From the NCBI GenBank assembly GCA_001972305.1, contig BDDD01000174.1:117308-181307 (forward strand): a stretch of DNA of 64,000 bases, written 5' to 3'. This document shows, one piece after another, positions 1-12,189 of this stretch; position 1 is the first letter of the stretch, and each line of letters starts with the position of its first letter. The DNA comes from Cephalotus follicularis. Taxonomy: Eukaryota > Streptophyta > Magnoliopsida > Oxalidales > Cephalotaceae. The position numbers and the translations under genes were made by a program. The notes under the pieces were generated by a model. That model saw only the letters and a program-made list of their open reading frames with translations, had not been told where the DNA came from and ran no database searches.

Positions 1-424
1 TGTCGATAGAACCATTACCGACACAAACATTATCAGAATATATAAAACATTGAATGTCTTAGAATTTGAGCTCCAAGCCCAAATTGCATAAGTATGAAAC
101 ACTTATAATATTTCTAACAATGTTCGGTACATAACAACAAGGATTAATAGTCAATACATAACCATTACTAAAAATAACATCAGAAATCCCTACTGCTTCA
201 GCGATAATCCTAGATCCATCCCCAAGCTGCAAGTCAAACTCTCCAGCTCCAAGCCTTCTAACTTATCTTAGTCCCTGTAATGAATTGCATAGGTTAGTTC
301 CACATCTAGTATCCAATACCCATGAAGAACTACTATTCAAAGCTAGATTTAGTTCAATCATGAACATACCTGATGTGCTCACACCATGCGAAGCATCAGA
401 GGAGACTACAGCACCAGTTACCCG
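1..424 (-). pseudogene. pol: Ty1/copia protease region, remnant at left window edge
   Basis: Reading the minus strand on from the gag zinc knuckle gives a Copia-type aspartic protease region. It has the block around SSSWVLDTRCGTNLC, where the usual DSG/DTG catalytic triad reads DTR, followed by NSLQGLR and the ELQLGDG-like region. In-frame stops interrupt it, for example near 268-270. The frame runs off the window at position 1, so reverse transcriptase and integrase would lie outside. The altered triad and the stops mean it is inactive. Assignment to Ty1/copia rests on its order after a CX2CX4HX4C gag and on the general form of the block. Confidence 0.7.
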
Positions 425-1256
425 ACAATCTTTCTTCCAGTGTCCAGTGTTGCCACACTAAAAACAGGCACCCTCAGCCGCTAGTTGCTTCATACGATTA
501 TTGGAAACGCTCCCACTAGCTCCAAGCTTGCCCTTAATCTTCTTGTGCTTCTTCTTACCCTTTCCTTTTGTATTCAGAGGCCCGAGTATGCCCTTCCCTT
601 TAGAGGAAGATGTAGCACTGCCCTTTCCTTGGGCAGACCTAGAAGAAGGAAGAAGTAAGGAGTGGGTCTTTGATTTCCCAGAGTGAAAATCGGCCTCAGC
701 CATTCTCAACATAGCAATAACCTCTGAAAGAGTTACTTCTATCTTGTTCATATGGAAATTCATTAAGAACTGTTAGAATGACTTAGGAAGGGACGTAAGA
801 ATAAGATCCACATAAAGATCATGGTCCATCACAAACCCTAGTTGAGCAAGCTGCTCAATCATGTCTATAAACTTCAATCCATGATCATGGCTGAAGATCC
901 CTCTAGCATCTGCGCCTTGAAGAGCCTACGCTAGAGATTGAACCTCTAAGTTCTAGACTCAGCCCCATACATCTCCTGAAGATGGAGTAGTATAGCGGAC
1001 AATGTATCCATCTTCTCGTGCTGATGCTGCAGCTCCGGTATCATTCCCAGAAGGGCTGAACACCGAGCTTGCTCATCGTGCTCCAGCCACTTGGCCAAAC
1101 GGTACGACTCCACAGGCTTACGATCTACACATTCATAACATACTCCATTTTATAGGCCGTTCGGATGATCTTGAGGTTACGATATCAATCATAAAAATTA
1201 GGGCCCTCTAACATGTTGGTCTCTAGAATGCAGGACATAGAAGATTGAAAAGCCAT
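425..1256 (-). pseudogene. gag: Ty1/copia gag (UBN2-type) pseudogene with stop in the zinc knuckle
   Basis: The minus-strand ATG at 1256 opens MAFQSSMSCILETNMLEG, followed by the FYDWYRNL-type block of Copia Gag with its tryptophan codon now a stop. Further on come FIDMIEQLAQLGFVMDHDLY and LILTSLPKSF, the typical mid-Gag motifs of plant Copia capsid proteins that form the virus-like particle. The C-terminal knuckle (425-466) reads CF, stop, CGNTGHWKKDC; the TAG is at 458-460. Further stops occur at SF*QF near 770 and in the N-terminal third. A lysine/glycine/serine-rich linker (about 500-690) precedes the knuckle. The order gag then protease on the minus strand fits a Copia element whose 5' side lies to the right. 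Confidence 0.8.
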
Positions 1257-2544
1257 ATTCTAGCAACCTAGATAAGGAAACAAAAGATGGGTTAGCATTT
1301 ATTCCAATTTTAATATATGACAACCATAACACTTGGTCTTTAGTGTATATGGTTCCTCCCACTATTCTAATCGTATTTCATACGCCCATATGAAACTCAA
1401 GAAGTCCAACTTCCTAGTGGGGATTGGAATCCATCGCAATCATATTATGGCCTTAGCTAGGGCATAACAAACCATAATATATTCAATGGTAGGCTATCTT
1501 GACAATTTGCAGCCAATACAAGATTCAATCATAAAATTCGGCCTTTGATTCAATATGGCCTTAGCTAAGGCATAACAAACCATTATAATCAAGATAAGTC
1601 AAGCACCCACAATCTTTATTGGAATGCACTAGTGTTAACACCCACACGTAGGCGTGTCCAAGTGCTAAAACATAGCCACCCTTTGTAGTGCTTAACACCG
1701 ACGTTGACATAGTATGCCTTAGGATACTAGCCTCAGCTAGGGCATGACAAACTATTAACCCAGGTACACCACTCAACAAAAATTGTGGAAGGCCACAGGG
1801 AACCCCTCCATGAGTTCCTACGTTCAGACTTATTATTTAGTTGAGGAAATTTGAGGTCTCACATTTTAATTTACCAAGACTTTAATTCAATCATTGGTTT
1901 CATTACCCAATTCCAATTAATTACGGCTTTGCATGCATGACATGTATTTGGACTATCCATCTTATGCACCTTGGATTTATTTCTAAAATAAATCAATGGA
2001 ATGGCAAGGACCACACTATAAGTAATGACTCGAGCCCAAAGTCACTACTCGGTCTTCCTAGGTGCTATGATCAAATCTATCTCTTACATTTAGCTCCATG
2101 CATACATGGCCTTCAATGGTCTTGTACTTCGCTTCTCCTCTTCTCCATCCCTCATTGCAAGGTCTTCTTTTACAAATGAAATTTACATTCCAAATAAAAA
2201 TTACATACAAATTTTAAAGAAGAGAATACATATCAAAGGTGAGAAGAGATCCTATTCTAAAAAGGATACATAAGAGAAAAATAAATGGTGCACGCAGGAA
2301 CCTTATTACATATCATCAATGAATAATAGATAAAATCATCCACAAAAGAAAACCAAAACTACTTCTTGCCCTTATACGCCATGCATTGTGCATAAGAGTA
2401 TTAAAGCATATCTACTATAAGTTCTAAATCAATACACAAATGCCTCTCATAATAACCAATTTCAAATTTTAATAATGATTATTTATCCTCTGAGTGCCTT
2501 ATGCAAGAAATTCCAAATTTTTAGCAACAATGTAATTTTATGTC
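1257..2544. other. Non-coding stretch right of the Copia gag, probably its leader
   Basis: No coding region can be supported here. By position it would be the 5' leader of the minus-strand Copia element, but I could not find a primer-binding site. A short motif around GGCCTTAGCTAGGGCATAAC recurs at about 1451 and 1559 and in decayed form at about 1735, suggesting local duplication. AT content is high throughout. Confidence 0.35.
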
Positions 2545-2753
2545 TAGGCGTCGACGCTAAACGCCAAAGCGTCGACAGTTTACAACAAACCATCAATGCT
2601 CAGCATGCGTCGACACTTACAGCCTAAGAGTCGAAGCTTACTGCCTAAGCATCGACAGTTTGCAACAAACCGTCAACGCTCAAGACAGTAAACAATGCTT
2701 ATCATAAGCGCTTAAGCTAGCGTCAATGCTTTAACCACAAAGCGTCGACGCTT
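2545..2753. repeat. TCGA-palindrome cluster (GCGTCGACGC type)
   Basis: Repeated variants of GCGTCGACGCT, interleaved with AAACCGTC-type spacers, lie in otherwise AT-rich DNA. Several copies differ only by CG to TG or CA changes (GCATCGAC, CGTCAATG), as expected for decay of methylated CpG. Confidence 0.8.
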
Positions 2754-3323
2754 AGCACTTCAGCAGAATAGCACCATGCGACAAATTATAGTTTTTTCAG
2801 GAATTGGACTTAGGCAATTCAATTATCTGCACTATGCAAACATTATATGACCCAAAATGCACTATGCAGGTTCTAAACACAAGTCCAAACCCAATGGTCT
2901 ATGCAATTCACACATTCTTCAACCATTATCCATAAACTAGAAAACAAAGGCATCTCCAAGGATTACATGCAAGAGTATCATGAAGCAAGATAGTGGTTAC
3001 ATTCATGCTCCCACTATCTCCAACTAATGGACACTTGCCTGCCTATATTAAGTGCAGGAAAATCTGCACAATCCAAGTAATGCTCAATGCATTCCATATG
3101 TCTACGAACCGGGTAAAAAGAACTCCGAATTACATTCCATCTTGTAAACATATAGTAATACAATCGCCGGGACAATATCACACAAAATAGTTTCTGAATT
3201 CCATCCAATTTCATTCAAAAACATACAAAACACCAAATTACACTAAGGCACTTATGGATTGAGTTTAACTGTAAAAAAAAACTCTAATTAAACCTTTAAT
3301 CAATCATCATCCTAGGCATTAAC
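2754..3323. other. AT-rich non-coding stretch
   Basis: No coding potential, RNA gene or clear repeat is visible. It ends directly at the TGTTGGGA terminus of the LTR-like repeat at 3324. The sequence left of that junction does not match an initiator-Met primer site on either strand, so I cannot tie the two together as one element. Confidence 0.4.
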
Positions 3324-4428
3324 TGTTGGGAATGGTAATCCATCCCTGGAAAAAGAAATCGGACCATAGGGTGTTAAAGGTACAAAAAAAAATTGATTTA
3401 AACATGGTAGCGGAAGCAACCATCAACACCACTAAAACAGGTCCATACAGGGAATACAGGTCACAAGGAACACCACATCAATTACATAATTGAATTCATA
3501 TCACACAAAAATGCTTATGTGATATAACTATAGCAACACAGAGGCAAAATAGGAGACATACCGAATGCTGATGGCTCCTTCGTCATTGCCGGTTTCAAGC
3601 TTGGGTAGACTCACGTTGATACTTCAAGCTTTTGGTTTCTCCTCCAAGTCAAAATTCTACAGTGCTAACCACAAGGTTCCAAACGCCTGTGATGACCCAA
3701 ATTCTCTTTTTGTACTGTTCATGCATACCTTGTACTGTATCCTACCGTATTGAATTTTATTGAACCGAATTGTACTGTATTGACTTGTACTGGACCATAT
3801 TGTATCGTACCGGCATGAAATAAATATGTACCTATCGGTTATAGTATGGAACGTATGCATGTATAGTCAGGATTTTGGAATAAGTATCGGAGAGATAAGG
3901 AAATTGACTATATAAGTCGATTTCCTCCCTCTTTTCTCTCATTTTTCACCACCATCTCCCTCTCTATACCTTCCTCATCCTCTCTCTTAGCTAGACAGCC
4001 TCCATCCTTCATCTAGCAGCTCCGGTTTGGCTTCTTCCATCAACAAAGATAGCATTTGCAAGTGGTAGCGTACCAATTAAACAAGAAAAGAGAGTGGGCT
4101 CTTGGGAATCTCTGACTTTGATCAATTGTTTGTTCAACTGTTAAAGCTGCTATAATAGGTAGGACTTCTTACTTGAATTACCTACAGATTGTACTGATTG
4201 ATTGATCGAATTGCATGATTGAATGAATGTATTGAGTGAATTGTAGGTTTTAACTAAATCCTTAGCCAAATTGATATAGAAAATGATAGAATTTGTAAAT
4301 TGAAGGTAGTAACTTCTCTTACTAACCTTAAATGATTGATTTTAACACTTGGTTTTCAAAGAATGGGTTTTAAAGGGTTTTTGACCTGAGATTTGGCTAT
4401 TTTTCTGCATAAAATCGACCCTGCCCAG

Positions 4429-4773
4429 TAAAGACATCGATCTCTAGCCCATGGACATCGATGTCTTTTGCTTGAAATGCTGCATACTTGTTTTCTACAA
4501 CAAAGACATCGATGTCTTTCAAAGACATCCACGTCTTTGCCCATGATTTCTCATTTTTAAAGAAGACATCGATGTCGAGCATCGATGCGTATTTACAGGT
4601 TGTTTTTAATGAAACACGTCGACGCCTTTTTCCAAAGACATCGACGTCTTTAAACCATATGTTTATTCAAATAGAGAAAGACATCAACGTCTTTCAAAGA
4701 CATCAATGTCCTTCTACAGTTTTGAAGAATTGCCTGAAACGCATCGATGTCTTTCGCCAAAGACATCGACGCC
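4429..4773. repeat. TCGA-palindrome cluster (GACATCGATGTC type) in F LTR
   Basis: More than ten variants of AAAGACATCGATGTCTTT lie in 345 bp, about 740-1090 bp from the LTR start. Some have TCGACG or TCAACG cores. The flanks (GACAT...ATGTC) differ from those in the chromovirus LTRs although the core is the same. Confidence 0.9.
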
Positions 4774-6172
4774 TACAATGCAGAATGGAATTTTAACTAT
4801 TTTAAAGCTGGTTTTCAACTCCTTTTGACATTTGCCGCTTGACCGGAGCCTCACTTGAAGTATTCCAGCGTTTGAAATACAGTTTTCTACAGTTTTCAAA
4901 AATTGGTTTGATAAATTGATAGAGTGATGAAGTGAGCCATAGGAAAGATCCAATGACTTTCATCGACCGGGTAGACATTCCTTTCTATCTCGTTGATTCG
5001 ATTGTCACCGTCTATTGACTACTGACTGACTGATCGATCGATTGATTGATTGAGCCATAGGTGTTGCGAGTCTAAGTTCAGAACGTTGGACGCTTATTCC
5101 CATTTCTCCATTAGACATCACCACTTATCGGCTTCGTACTGACAGATTGATTGATTGTATTGTATGGATCCTATAGAGTGACCTTATGACCCATATCAGC
5201 ATGTTAGGTTATCGACCTTGTCCACCTATTTCATCGATCGCCTCATTTATTGTATTGATCTGCTAACAAGCAGTACTGTTACTGATTGACGATTGATGCT
5301 CCCGAAGGGTCGTAGCTCCCCCATGGTTGTAGCTCATCGATATTGTACTGACCCAGCCATAGGCTAGAAGATCTACGAGTTCCAGCATGATCAGTTTGAG
5401 AACAATAGATAGATCTCCCACCTTTTTCGAAGGACTACCTTCCGTGGGATTGATCATTACTATTGATTGACATTGTACCGACCCGAGGTCACATGCTCTA
5501 TAGGATATGATTGTTTGATTGGGTATTTGATACACCACCATTGAGTGTCTGTGATTGATTGTGATAGATTCTATCCATATGCTCTTTTATGGGCCAGTGT
5601 CATACAGATAGTCAGATCGCCAATTGTATTCATGTATTTGCCATATCATGCATTTATATTGTACACCGCATATTTATATTGCGTAGACTGTCATCGATAT
5701 TGCACATTGTACATGCATACATGCTGCATGGGGTTTCTGCTTAGCCCTGTGGCTAACCCCATCCCTCGGGGTGGGTCTATGTTGTACTCTTATGTGTGGC
5801 ATAGGTAGGGTAGCAGGTAGCAACGGGCAGAAGGATTGAAGTTTTGGTGCGACCGCATGATCGTTTGGATATGACAGAGCCGTCTTACAGATTGTGCTGA
5901 TGAGACTGAAGACTAGTGTTGTATGGAAATGTATCAGAATGAAATGACTGACATAGTATTGTAACTGAATAAGTGTTGCATTATAATGACTAGTACTGTA
6001 CCGTATTGTATCGCATGAATGAATATTAGTATTGTAGCTTCTGCATATGACATGTGTTTGAAAAGTTGTAAGTTTTCCACTTTTTTTATATTTCTAGTCC
6101 CGACCACTGTATTGTATATTGAATTGAGAGTAATGCCACGTGTTCGTTCTGCGGGCGCGGGGTGTTACAGAA

Positions 6173-6181
6173 TGGTATCAG
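6173..6181 (+). other. Truncated primer-binding site (initiator Met tRNA type) in F
   Basis: TGGTATCAG lies 3 bp after the LTR end at 6169. It is the first nine bases of the TGGTATCAGAGC site that also appears near elements A, B and C, and it breaks off at the deletion junction. Confidence 0.8.
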
Positions 6182-7156
6182 TGTCATACAGATAGTCAGA
6201 TTGCCAATTGTATTCATGCATTTTCCATATCATGCATTTATATTGTACACCACACATTTATATTGCATAGACTGTCACCGATATTGCACATTGTACTTGC
6301 ATACATGCTACATGGGGTTTTTGCTTAGCGTTGTGGCTAACCCCATCCCTCGGGGTGGGGCTGTGTTGTACTCTTATGTGCGGCATAGGTAGGGCAGCAG
6401 GTAGCGGCGGGTAGAAGGTAGCAACGGGCAGAAGGATTGAAGTTTCGGTGCGGCCGTATGATCGTTTCAATATGACAGAGCCGTCTTATAGATTGTGGTG
6501 ATGAGACTGAAGACTAGTGTTGTATGGAAATGTATCAGACTGAAATGACTGACATAGTGTTGTAACTGAATAAGTGTTGTATTATAATGACTGGTATTGC
6601 ACCGTATTGTATCGCATGAATGAATATTAGTACTGTATCTTCCGCATATGACATGTTTTGAAAAGTTTTAAGTTTTCCGCTTTTTTTATATTGCTAGTCC
6701 CGACCACTGTATTGTCTATTGGATTGAGAGTAATGCCACGTGTTCGTTCTGTGGGCGCGGGGTGTACAACGCCAGCAACTGATTTTCCAGAAAACCGTCT
6801 CTGTTTTGCACGACATTGTGTTTCCTATATGTGCTCACAAAGGGAACATTGCAATTGACAAAGGTTGTCAATAACAATCCACCCTAGGTTAGCTCCAAAC
6901 TTGGTGAACAAATCAGTGAAGGGATTACTCAAGTGTTGGACGCAGACGCACCAGCAATTTCATGCACTGTTTTTATGCCAAAAGGTAGCGCACAAAGTTT
7001 CACGCACCAGCGCCCACAAATCATGCACCATCACGACACTTCCTCTAAGGAAACCCCTTCCCACTCCCAACGTGCTCCCTCTTTTCTCACTGAGAAGGAA
7101 ATTTGGCTGGGAGTGGGAGAAGAACGTGCCCAAGTCGTGTGCCCATGTTAAGGCAC

Positions 7157-7194
7157 TAAGTATCGATGCTTTCTCCAAAGGCGTCGACGCTTAG
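7157..7194. repeat. Short TCGA-palindrome pair in the TGTTGGGA LTR, copy 1
   Basis: Two variants, TATCGATGCTTT and GGCGTCGACGCTTAG, are separated by CTCCAAA. The same pair, with changes, is at 9857-9892 in copy 2, so it belongs to this LTR family. Confidence 0.75.
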
Positions 7195-8610
7195 ACAGGC
7201 TGGGCTTTACACGTGTCAAAAATGAGTCCAACTCATTCTTTGTATGGCACATGTTCACTTCCCCAAGAAAATAGTCAACAATAACTTAAATGAGTCATAC
7301 TTATTTTAGTAATGCCACATACCCCTTCGAATATTAATTAAATAAGATTAAGCGAATATGTCACCATTTAACGATGACACAACTCGCAAATTCCACCTAA
7401 CCAATATTTGATTTTACAATTGTCACCAAGACTAAATACGCCCAACATATTTTATAAAGAAATCATTATCGGGCAAGGACCCTTTAAAATCTCAGTTAAA
7501 ATCAGTGGTGTTCATAAATTATTGAAATACCCCTAGGGTTTGGTTAAGTCATTCTAAATAGTCCAAGACCTATTTAAAATGCTTCCGGACAAATATCCAA
7601 TATTATCCATATTAAAAATTAATCTGATTAATTTTCTAATAATTTATTACACACCGCCGTAATGCGGGACATTCTGAGTCATCGGTTCGCGTGTACTATA
7701 AGCCCTCATCATATTTAGCCTCGATTGAGGTTTAGGATAAGGATAAGTGTCAACCCTAGATAATACCTCAATGGCTAAAATATCTGATTATCACTAGGAC
7801 CTTTGGTAGACTCTCCGGACATCCAATTTCCAGTCCACCTCAACCTTGGCCAAGGATTTCATAAGTCCAAAGTACAATCAGGCCATAATAGGACCAATCA
7901 CTTTCGCTCAGGTGTGACGATCCCATATTGCGCACTCACTTATATTAGTATAGATTCGATCATACCCAAAGACCACTCAATTGCCAGCACCACGGAAGAA
8001 CTATGTATGGTGGAGATCAAAACATAACTGTCTCCATATAATATAGAGCGGTCGCTCAGGTCTAAGGATCATACCAGTTCAAGAACTCGCTAAGTGACTA
8101 GCACATATACACAACCGCAATGAGTAGGAGTCACTACTGACACGAGAATAGCGACTATCCAAATAGTGTCTCCTACGCGGGTCCTGTTTAGTGTACTCGC
8201 TCCCAGCACCCACCCCGTATTTGCCCTAGTGTCCAACACAGATGGTAGTGAGAGAATCCAACCTCCAATTCCCAAAAGCAGGCAACATAAGCACAAGTCT
8301 ATCCGATTCACTAATGCCCAAAAATTGAACCTATGACTTGGAACACAAGGAATAAGGTATCCAATCTCACTGCCTCCATGCTTGGCATCCAACCTTATGT
8401 CCGGGCATCACAAGCACAAGTAGGTTTATATAAACTACTTCGATTATATGATGAAACACAAGTGATATTGCCATGTTAATTATAAACAAAATAGCACATG
8501 TCATATATCTGGAATAAGACTATTTATATATACAGATAGGTTTGATACAAAAGCTCATCCAACGGCTTGTTGGATCACCCTATCTAATAGCACCTTTTCT
8601 CCCAAAAACA

Positions 8611-9126
8611 CTAGAATATGAGACAAAGGAGGTGGATGGAGTTGCTTAATGATTATAACTGTGAGATACAGTACCATCCAGGCAAGGCCAATATAGTTGC
8701 AAACGCTTTGAGTCACCGATTAGCTTGCTTGAGAGTTTCCCAGATTCAGGTACGACCATGGTTATTAGATAGAATCAGTGAAGCTCAGGGTATGGATGGA
8801 AGCTTGCTCAAGATTGCATTAGATGGTCAAGGAGGGTTGAAACCCGAGCTCTCGATTCATGGTGATGGATTGATCAGGTCTTAGGGCAGAGTTTGTGTCC
8901 CTAACAGTAAGGAGCTGAAGGATGAGATTTTGTTGTAGGGTCACCGCTCTAGTTTCTCAGTACACCCAGGGAGACCAAGATGTACGGAGACTTGCAGCTC
9001 AGTTACTGGTGGAATGATATGAAAAGGGAGATAGCATAGTATGCCTAATTTGTCCGCAAGTGAAGGTAGAACACCAGAGGCCAGCTGGATTGCTTCAGTC
9101 GTTACCAGTGGCACAGTGGAAGTTGG
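8611..9126 (+). pseudogene. pol: Ty3/gypsy pol scrap: RNase H tail and integrase zinc finger
   Basis: The plus strand reads [15 protein letters not shown], then [16 protein letters not shown], the conserved end of gypsy RNase H. A linker with GRVCVP follows, and then a frame-shifted integrase HHCC region (HPG..K..., [10 protein letters not shown], with stops) and a fragment resembling [11 protein letters not shown]. It stops exactly where the second TGTTGGGA LTR begins. It resembles B pol at 34.9-35.5 kb most closely. It is a short broken fragment without active-site domains. Confidence 0.8.
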
Positions 9127-10654
9127 TGTTGGGAATGGAAGTTCATCCCCGGTGGAAAATAAGACATAGGGTATTAAGGGGAACATTTTTAATTTTTCTG
9201 GTTTAAGGAAGCGGAAGAATGCCCTCAACACTCCATCATAAGCAGGTCAAATTTTATCATCACATGTCTAAAGAACACCCACATCAACAACATAATTGAC
9301 TAGACATCACAAATGCATACTTATGTGATGTTCTAACTACACAGAGAAGAATTGGAGACATACCAAAAATGATGGCTCCTTCTTCTTTGCCGGTACACAC
9401 GTGGGAAGACTCCTTTTGTGTTCTCTAATCTTTTAGCTCCTCCAAGTCGCTAGAAACTGCTACTCCTAGCACCAAGAAAATAGGTAGTTGTCCTTCTTTA
9501 ATAAAACGATCCCTCTGTTGCAGATTGTGTTTCAACTAATCTAACTATGCTCACTAAGGGAGCATTGAAATTGACTAAAGGTTGTTAATCACAATCCATC
9601 CTAGGTTAGCTCCAAGCTTGGTGAACAAAATCAAAGAAGGAAGAAGAGAGGAAACACAAGCTCCAAGCTTTTTTTTTGTGTCGTTCTCTGTTCGACACCC
9701 AAAAAATTGTCGCTCTCTTCTAGTTCAGTTTTCTCTAAGAAAACTACCAGAATCATAGAATCGTGCTCCCGCATTTATTTCCTCTTATTATTCTCTAAGA
9801 AAGATACTGAGAGTTAGAGCAAGAACATGCCCATGTTTCTGTGGCGTTGTGGCACTAATCGACGACACTTTCGCCAAAGGCATCGACGCTTAGAAAAGAA
9901 AAACATGTTCGTTCTTGTGTTTTAAAACTGTTGGTGTTGTGGTCTACTTTTCATAGAAAAAGGAGTCTAACTCATTCCTTTCTTGTGCCATATGTCATTC
10001 TCTCCAAGAGAACAGCCACAACATCATATAAATAAGTCCTACCCATTTAAGTGATGTCACATATCCCTTCGAATATTAATTAAATAAGATCAAGCGAAGT
10101 AGTGCCATGTGTCACCATTAACGATAACATAGTTCGCAAAATCCACATAACAAATATTTGATTTCATAATTGTCACCAAGACTAAATATGTCCAACATAT
10201 TTATGAAGATATTATTATTGGATAAGGACCCTTTAAAATCTTAGTTAAAATCGATCGTGTTCATAAATTACCGAAATACCCCTAGGGTTTGGTTAAGCCA
10301 TTCTAAATAGCCCCAAACATATTTAAAATGCTTCCTGACTAATATCCAATATTATCCAGATGAAAAACTAATCTAATTAATTATCCCATAATTCATCTCA
10401 CACCGCTGTAACACGAGACTTTTTAAGTCGTTGGTTCGCGTGTACTATAATCTCTCGTTATACTTGGCCTTGATTGAGGTGTACAGTAGGGATACGTGTC
10501 AAACCTAGATAATACCTCAATAGCTAAAATATCTTATCATTACTCGGACCTTTGGCAGACTCTTCGAAAATCTAATTTCCTGCCCCCCTCAATCTTGGCC
10601 AAAGATTTCATAAATCCAAAGTACAATCAGAACATAATAGGGCCGATCACATTG
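9127..10654. mobile_element. LTR-like repeat, copy 2 (TGTTGGGA family), truncated on the right
   Basis: This is the second copy of the repeat at 3324-8610, in the same orientation, covering roughly its first two thirds. It ends abruptly at 10654 where a TGTAATATCC LTR begins, so the equivalent of about 7890-8610 is missing. It includes the palindrome pair at 9857-9892. No coding sequence. Confidence 0.6.
9857..9892. repeat. Short TCGA-palindrome pair in the TGTTGGGA LTR, copy 2
   Basis: ATCGACGACACTTT and GGCATCGACGCTTAG occupy the same place as the pair at 7157-7194. Confidence 0.7.
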
Positions 10655-11402
10655 TGTAATATCCTGTTTCTATGCTTATATGTTTATCGTTGGGTTTATA
10701 CCTTTTGTTGTGTGCTATGGCTTGTGGACCTGTTGATTTCTTTTCGAATTTCTCTTTCTTTTCTGGGCACAAAGCGTGGACGCCCTTATTAGAACCGCCG
10801 ACGCTTTGGCTGCTGTGTGATCGTGGATACCAAAACGTGTGACTTTGACGCGTTTTGTAACTTAAGGCTCAACCGTCGACGCTTTCAGTAAACCATCGAC
10901 GCTTTAGTCGACTTTCCTTATTGTTTTGGACGGTGGTTTGTTTATGGAAAGGAGGATTCTTTACCAAAATCGTTAATCCATTTTACCTTTTCTTTTGCAC
11001 GCGTTTTATACATATGGAAGGGTCTTAAATCCATAGATTTCACAATTCAATACCCATGTTTTATCTTTTTAAAAATCACTGATGCGTTGCATTGTTTTTC
11101 AAAACCATCTGCATTATTCTACACTGAAACGGTCACTTTGTTTCCTCTGTTCTTCGATATTTTGGCTTCAACAGAAGGTATTTCCTAAACAAAAGCTTTA
11201 GTTTTCGTGTTATATTACTGTTATTGATCGTTAGTTTGTACTAAAACATGTTAGAAATCAATTTTGATCATGAACTTTAGAGGCCCTGTTTTAAATATTT
11301 CTGTTTAGCATAAAAATGTGTTATGTTTAATGATCTATTTGTGATATTTTTATGCTTGGAATAGAATACTTTGGTTGTGTTATATTGATTTTAAGATATA
11401 AG
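10655..11402 (+). mobile_element. Chromovirus D-type LTR, first ~750 bp only
   Basis: It starts TGTAATATCCTGTTTCTATG and follows the D LTRs at 18248 and 27750 through the first palindrome cluster, the GATCG.../TTTGTACTAAAAC segment and beyond, with increasing divergence. It is cut off where the Athila LTR starts at 11403. No right-hand partner of this piece is seen in the expected place. Confidence 0.75.
10770..10905. repeat. TCGA-palindrome cluster in D-type LTR fragment
   Basis: Variants AAAGCGTGGACGC, GCCGACGCTTTGG, ACCGTCGACGCTTT and ACCATCGACGCTTT lie about 115-250 bp from the LTR start, matching the first cluster of the other D LTRs. Confidence 0.8.
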
Positions 11403-11505
11403 TGAAAAAGGACCAAAGTGAAAGAATACTACCCAAAGTTGTGCAAATTAGAGCTTGCAAGTGTAAAGATTGAAGAATTGACAAATTATGCAGAAACAGA
11501 GCAAA

Positions 11506-11806
11506 ACGCGTCGATGTCTTTCATAGGGATCGACGTCTTTTCTGAGTTTGCATTAAACGCATCAATGTCTTTTGTTGGGGATCGATATCCTTTTTGGGAT
11601 TGCAACTTACCTTCAAGACCTATGAAAAAGACATCGACGTCTTTCATCAAAAGGATCGACGTCTTTGTGCAAATTCGACCTGTAACTTTTGGATCAAAAC
11701 GCATCGACGTCTTTCATCAAAAGGATCGATGTCCATTACGCGCATCTAAGCAAACTGCAATTTTATTGTAAAACGCGTCGATGTCTAACCAAAGGCGTCG
11801 ACGTCT
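11506..11806. repeat. TCGA-palindrome cluster in Athila LTR
   Basis: About eight variants of ACGCGTCGATGTCTTT, GGATCGACGTCTTT and AAGACATCGACGTCTTT lie about 100-400 bp from the LTR start. Both GCGTCGATGTC and GACATCGACGTC forms are present. Confidence 0.85.
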
Positions 11807-12189
11807 TCTTCTGCAACAGAAATAGAAGTTAGATTTTTTTTTTTGCCAGATTTTGTAACTAGGATTGATTTATTTCTGTTTTTGATCAATTTTGTAGTAT
11901 AAAAACAATGCATGGCCGGCCAAATAAGAGAGGAGTGTAGAGAGGCTTGTAGAAACCCTATTTTTCTCCTTTGTCAATTTTAGTTTATTTTACAATGTTT
12001 AGTAGCTAAACTCTTCAAGGTTTTGGGGAAGAACAAAGCCTAGATTGTTATTGTTTCAGTTCCATCAATAAAAATCCTTGAATGTTTGATTTGTTCTTCA
12101 AATATTTCTGCCTTCGCACACACTTTGTCTGTCTGATTAAAATCCACAAACATCTTGTCGGTGAAGCTGAAAAGTTGATGAATAAATGG

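Larger units (their letters stand above)
3688..6768 (+). mobile_element. Element F: LTR retrotransposon collapsed to LTR + primer-site stub + partial LTR
   Basis: The insertion starts TGTGATGACCC and ends GGGTGTACA, and is flanked by the direct repeat ACGCC (3683-3687 and 6769-6773), a 5-bp target duplication. The first LTR runs 3688-6169 (2482 bp, ending GGGTGTTACA). It is followed at once by GAA and TGGTATCAG, the start of an initiator-Met primer-binding site. The sequence then jumps into a second copy of the last ~0.58 kb of the same LTR (6179-6768, matching 5595-6169). The whole internal domain and the first ~1.9 kb of the 3' LTR are therefore missing. The second copy has a ~15-bp local duplication near 6400. 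No coding sequence remains. LTR size and primer site suggest Ty3/gypsy. Confidence 0.85.
3324..8610. mobile_element. LTR-like repeat, copy 1 (TGTTGGGA ... CCCAAAAACA), split by element F
   Basis: About 2.2 kb of sequence (3324-3687 plus 6774-8610, without the insertion) aligns along its length with 9127-10654: the start TGTTGGGAATGG, the segment around ATGGCTCCTTC, the block after GTGTTTC near 6820 / 9528, and the AT-rich stretch around CCCCTAGGGTTTGG near 7530 / 10283. The termini are imperfect inverted repeats (TGTTGGGA versus TGTTTTTGGGA on the other strand), as in many Copia LTRs. I see no matching 5-bp target duplication. It may be a solo LTR or one end of a broken element; orientation is not certain. 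Confidence 0.6.

Noticed and set aside
1257-3323. The TGTTGGGA repeat at 3324 as the 5' LTR of the Copia gag at 425-1256
   Set aside because: No primer-binding site is present beside the junction on the minus strand and the leader would be 2 kb; the link is not supported.
3657-6470. Small open frames in the F LTR with repeated MHFPYHAF / YTAYLYC-type sequence
   Set aside because: Two of them repeat only because the LTR end is present twice; no codon pattern or domain.
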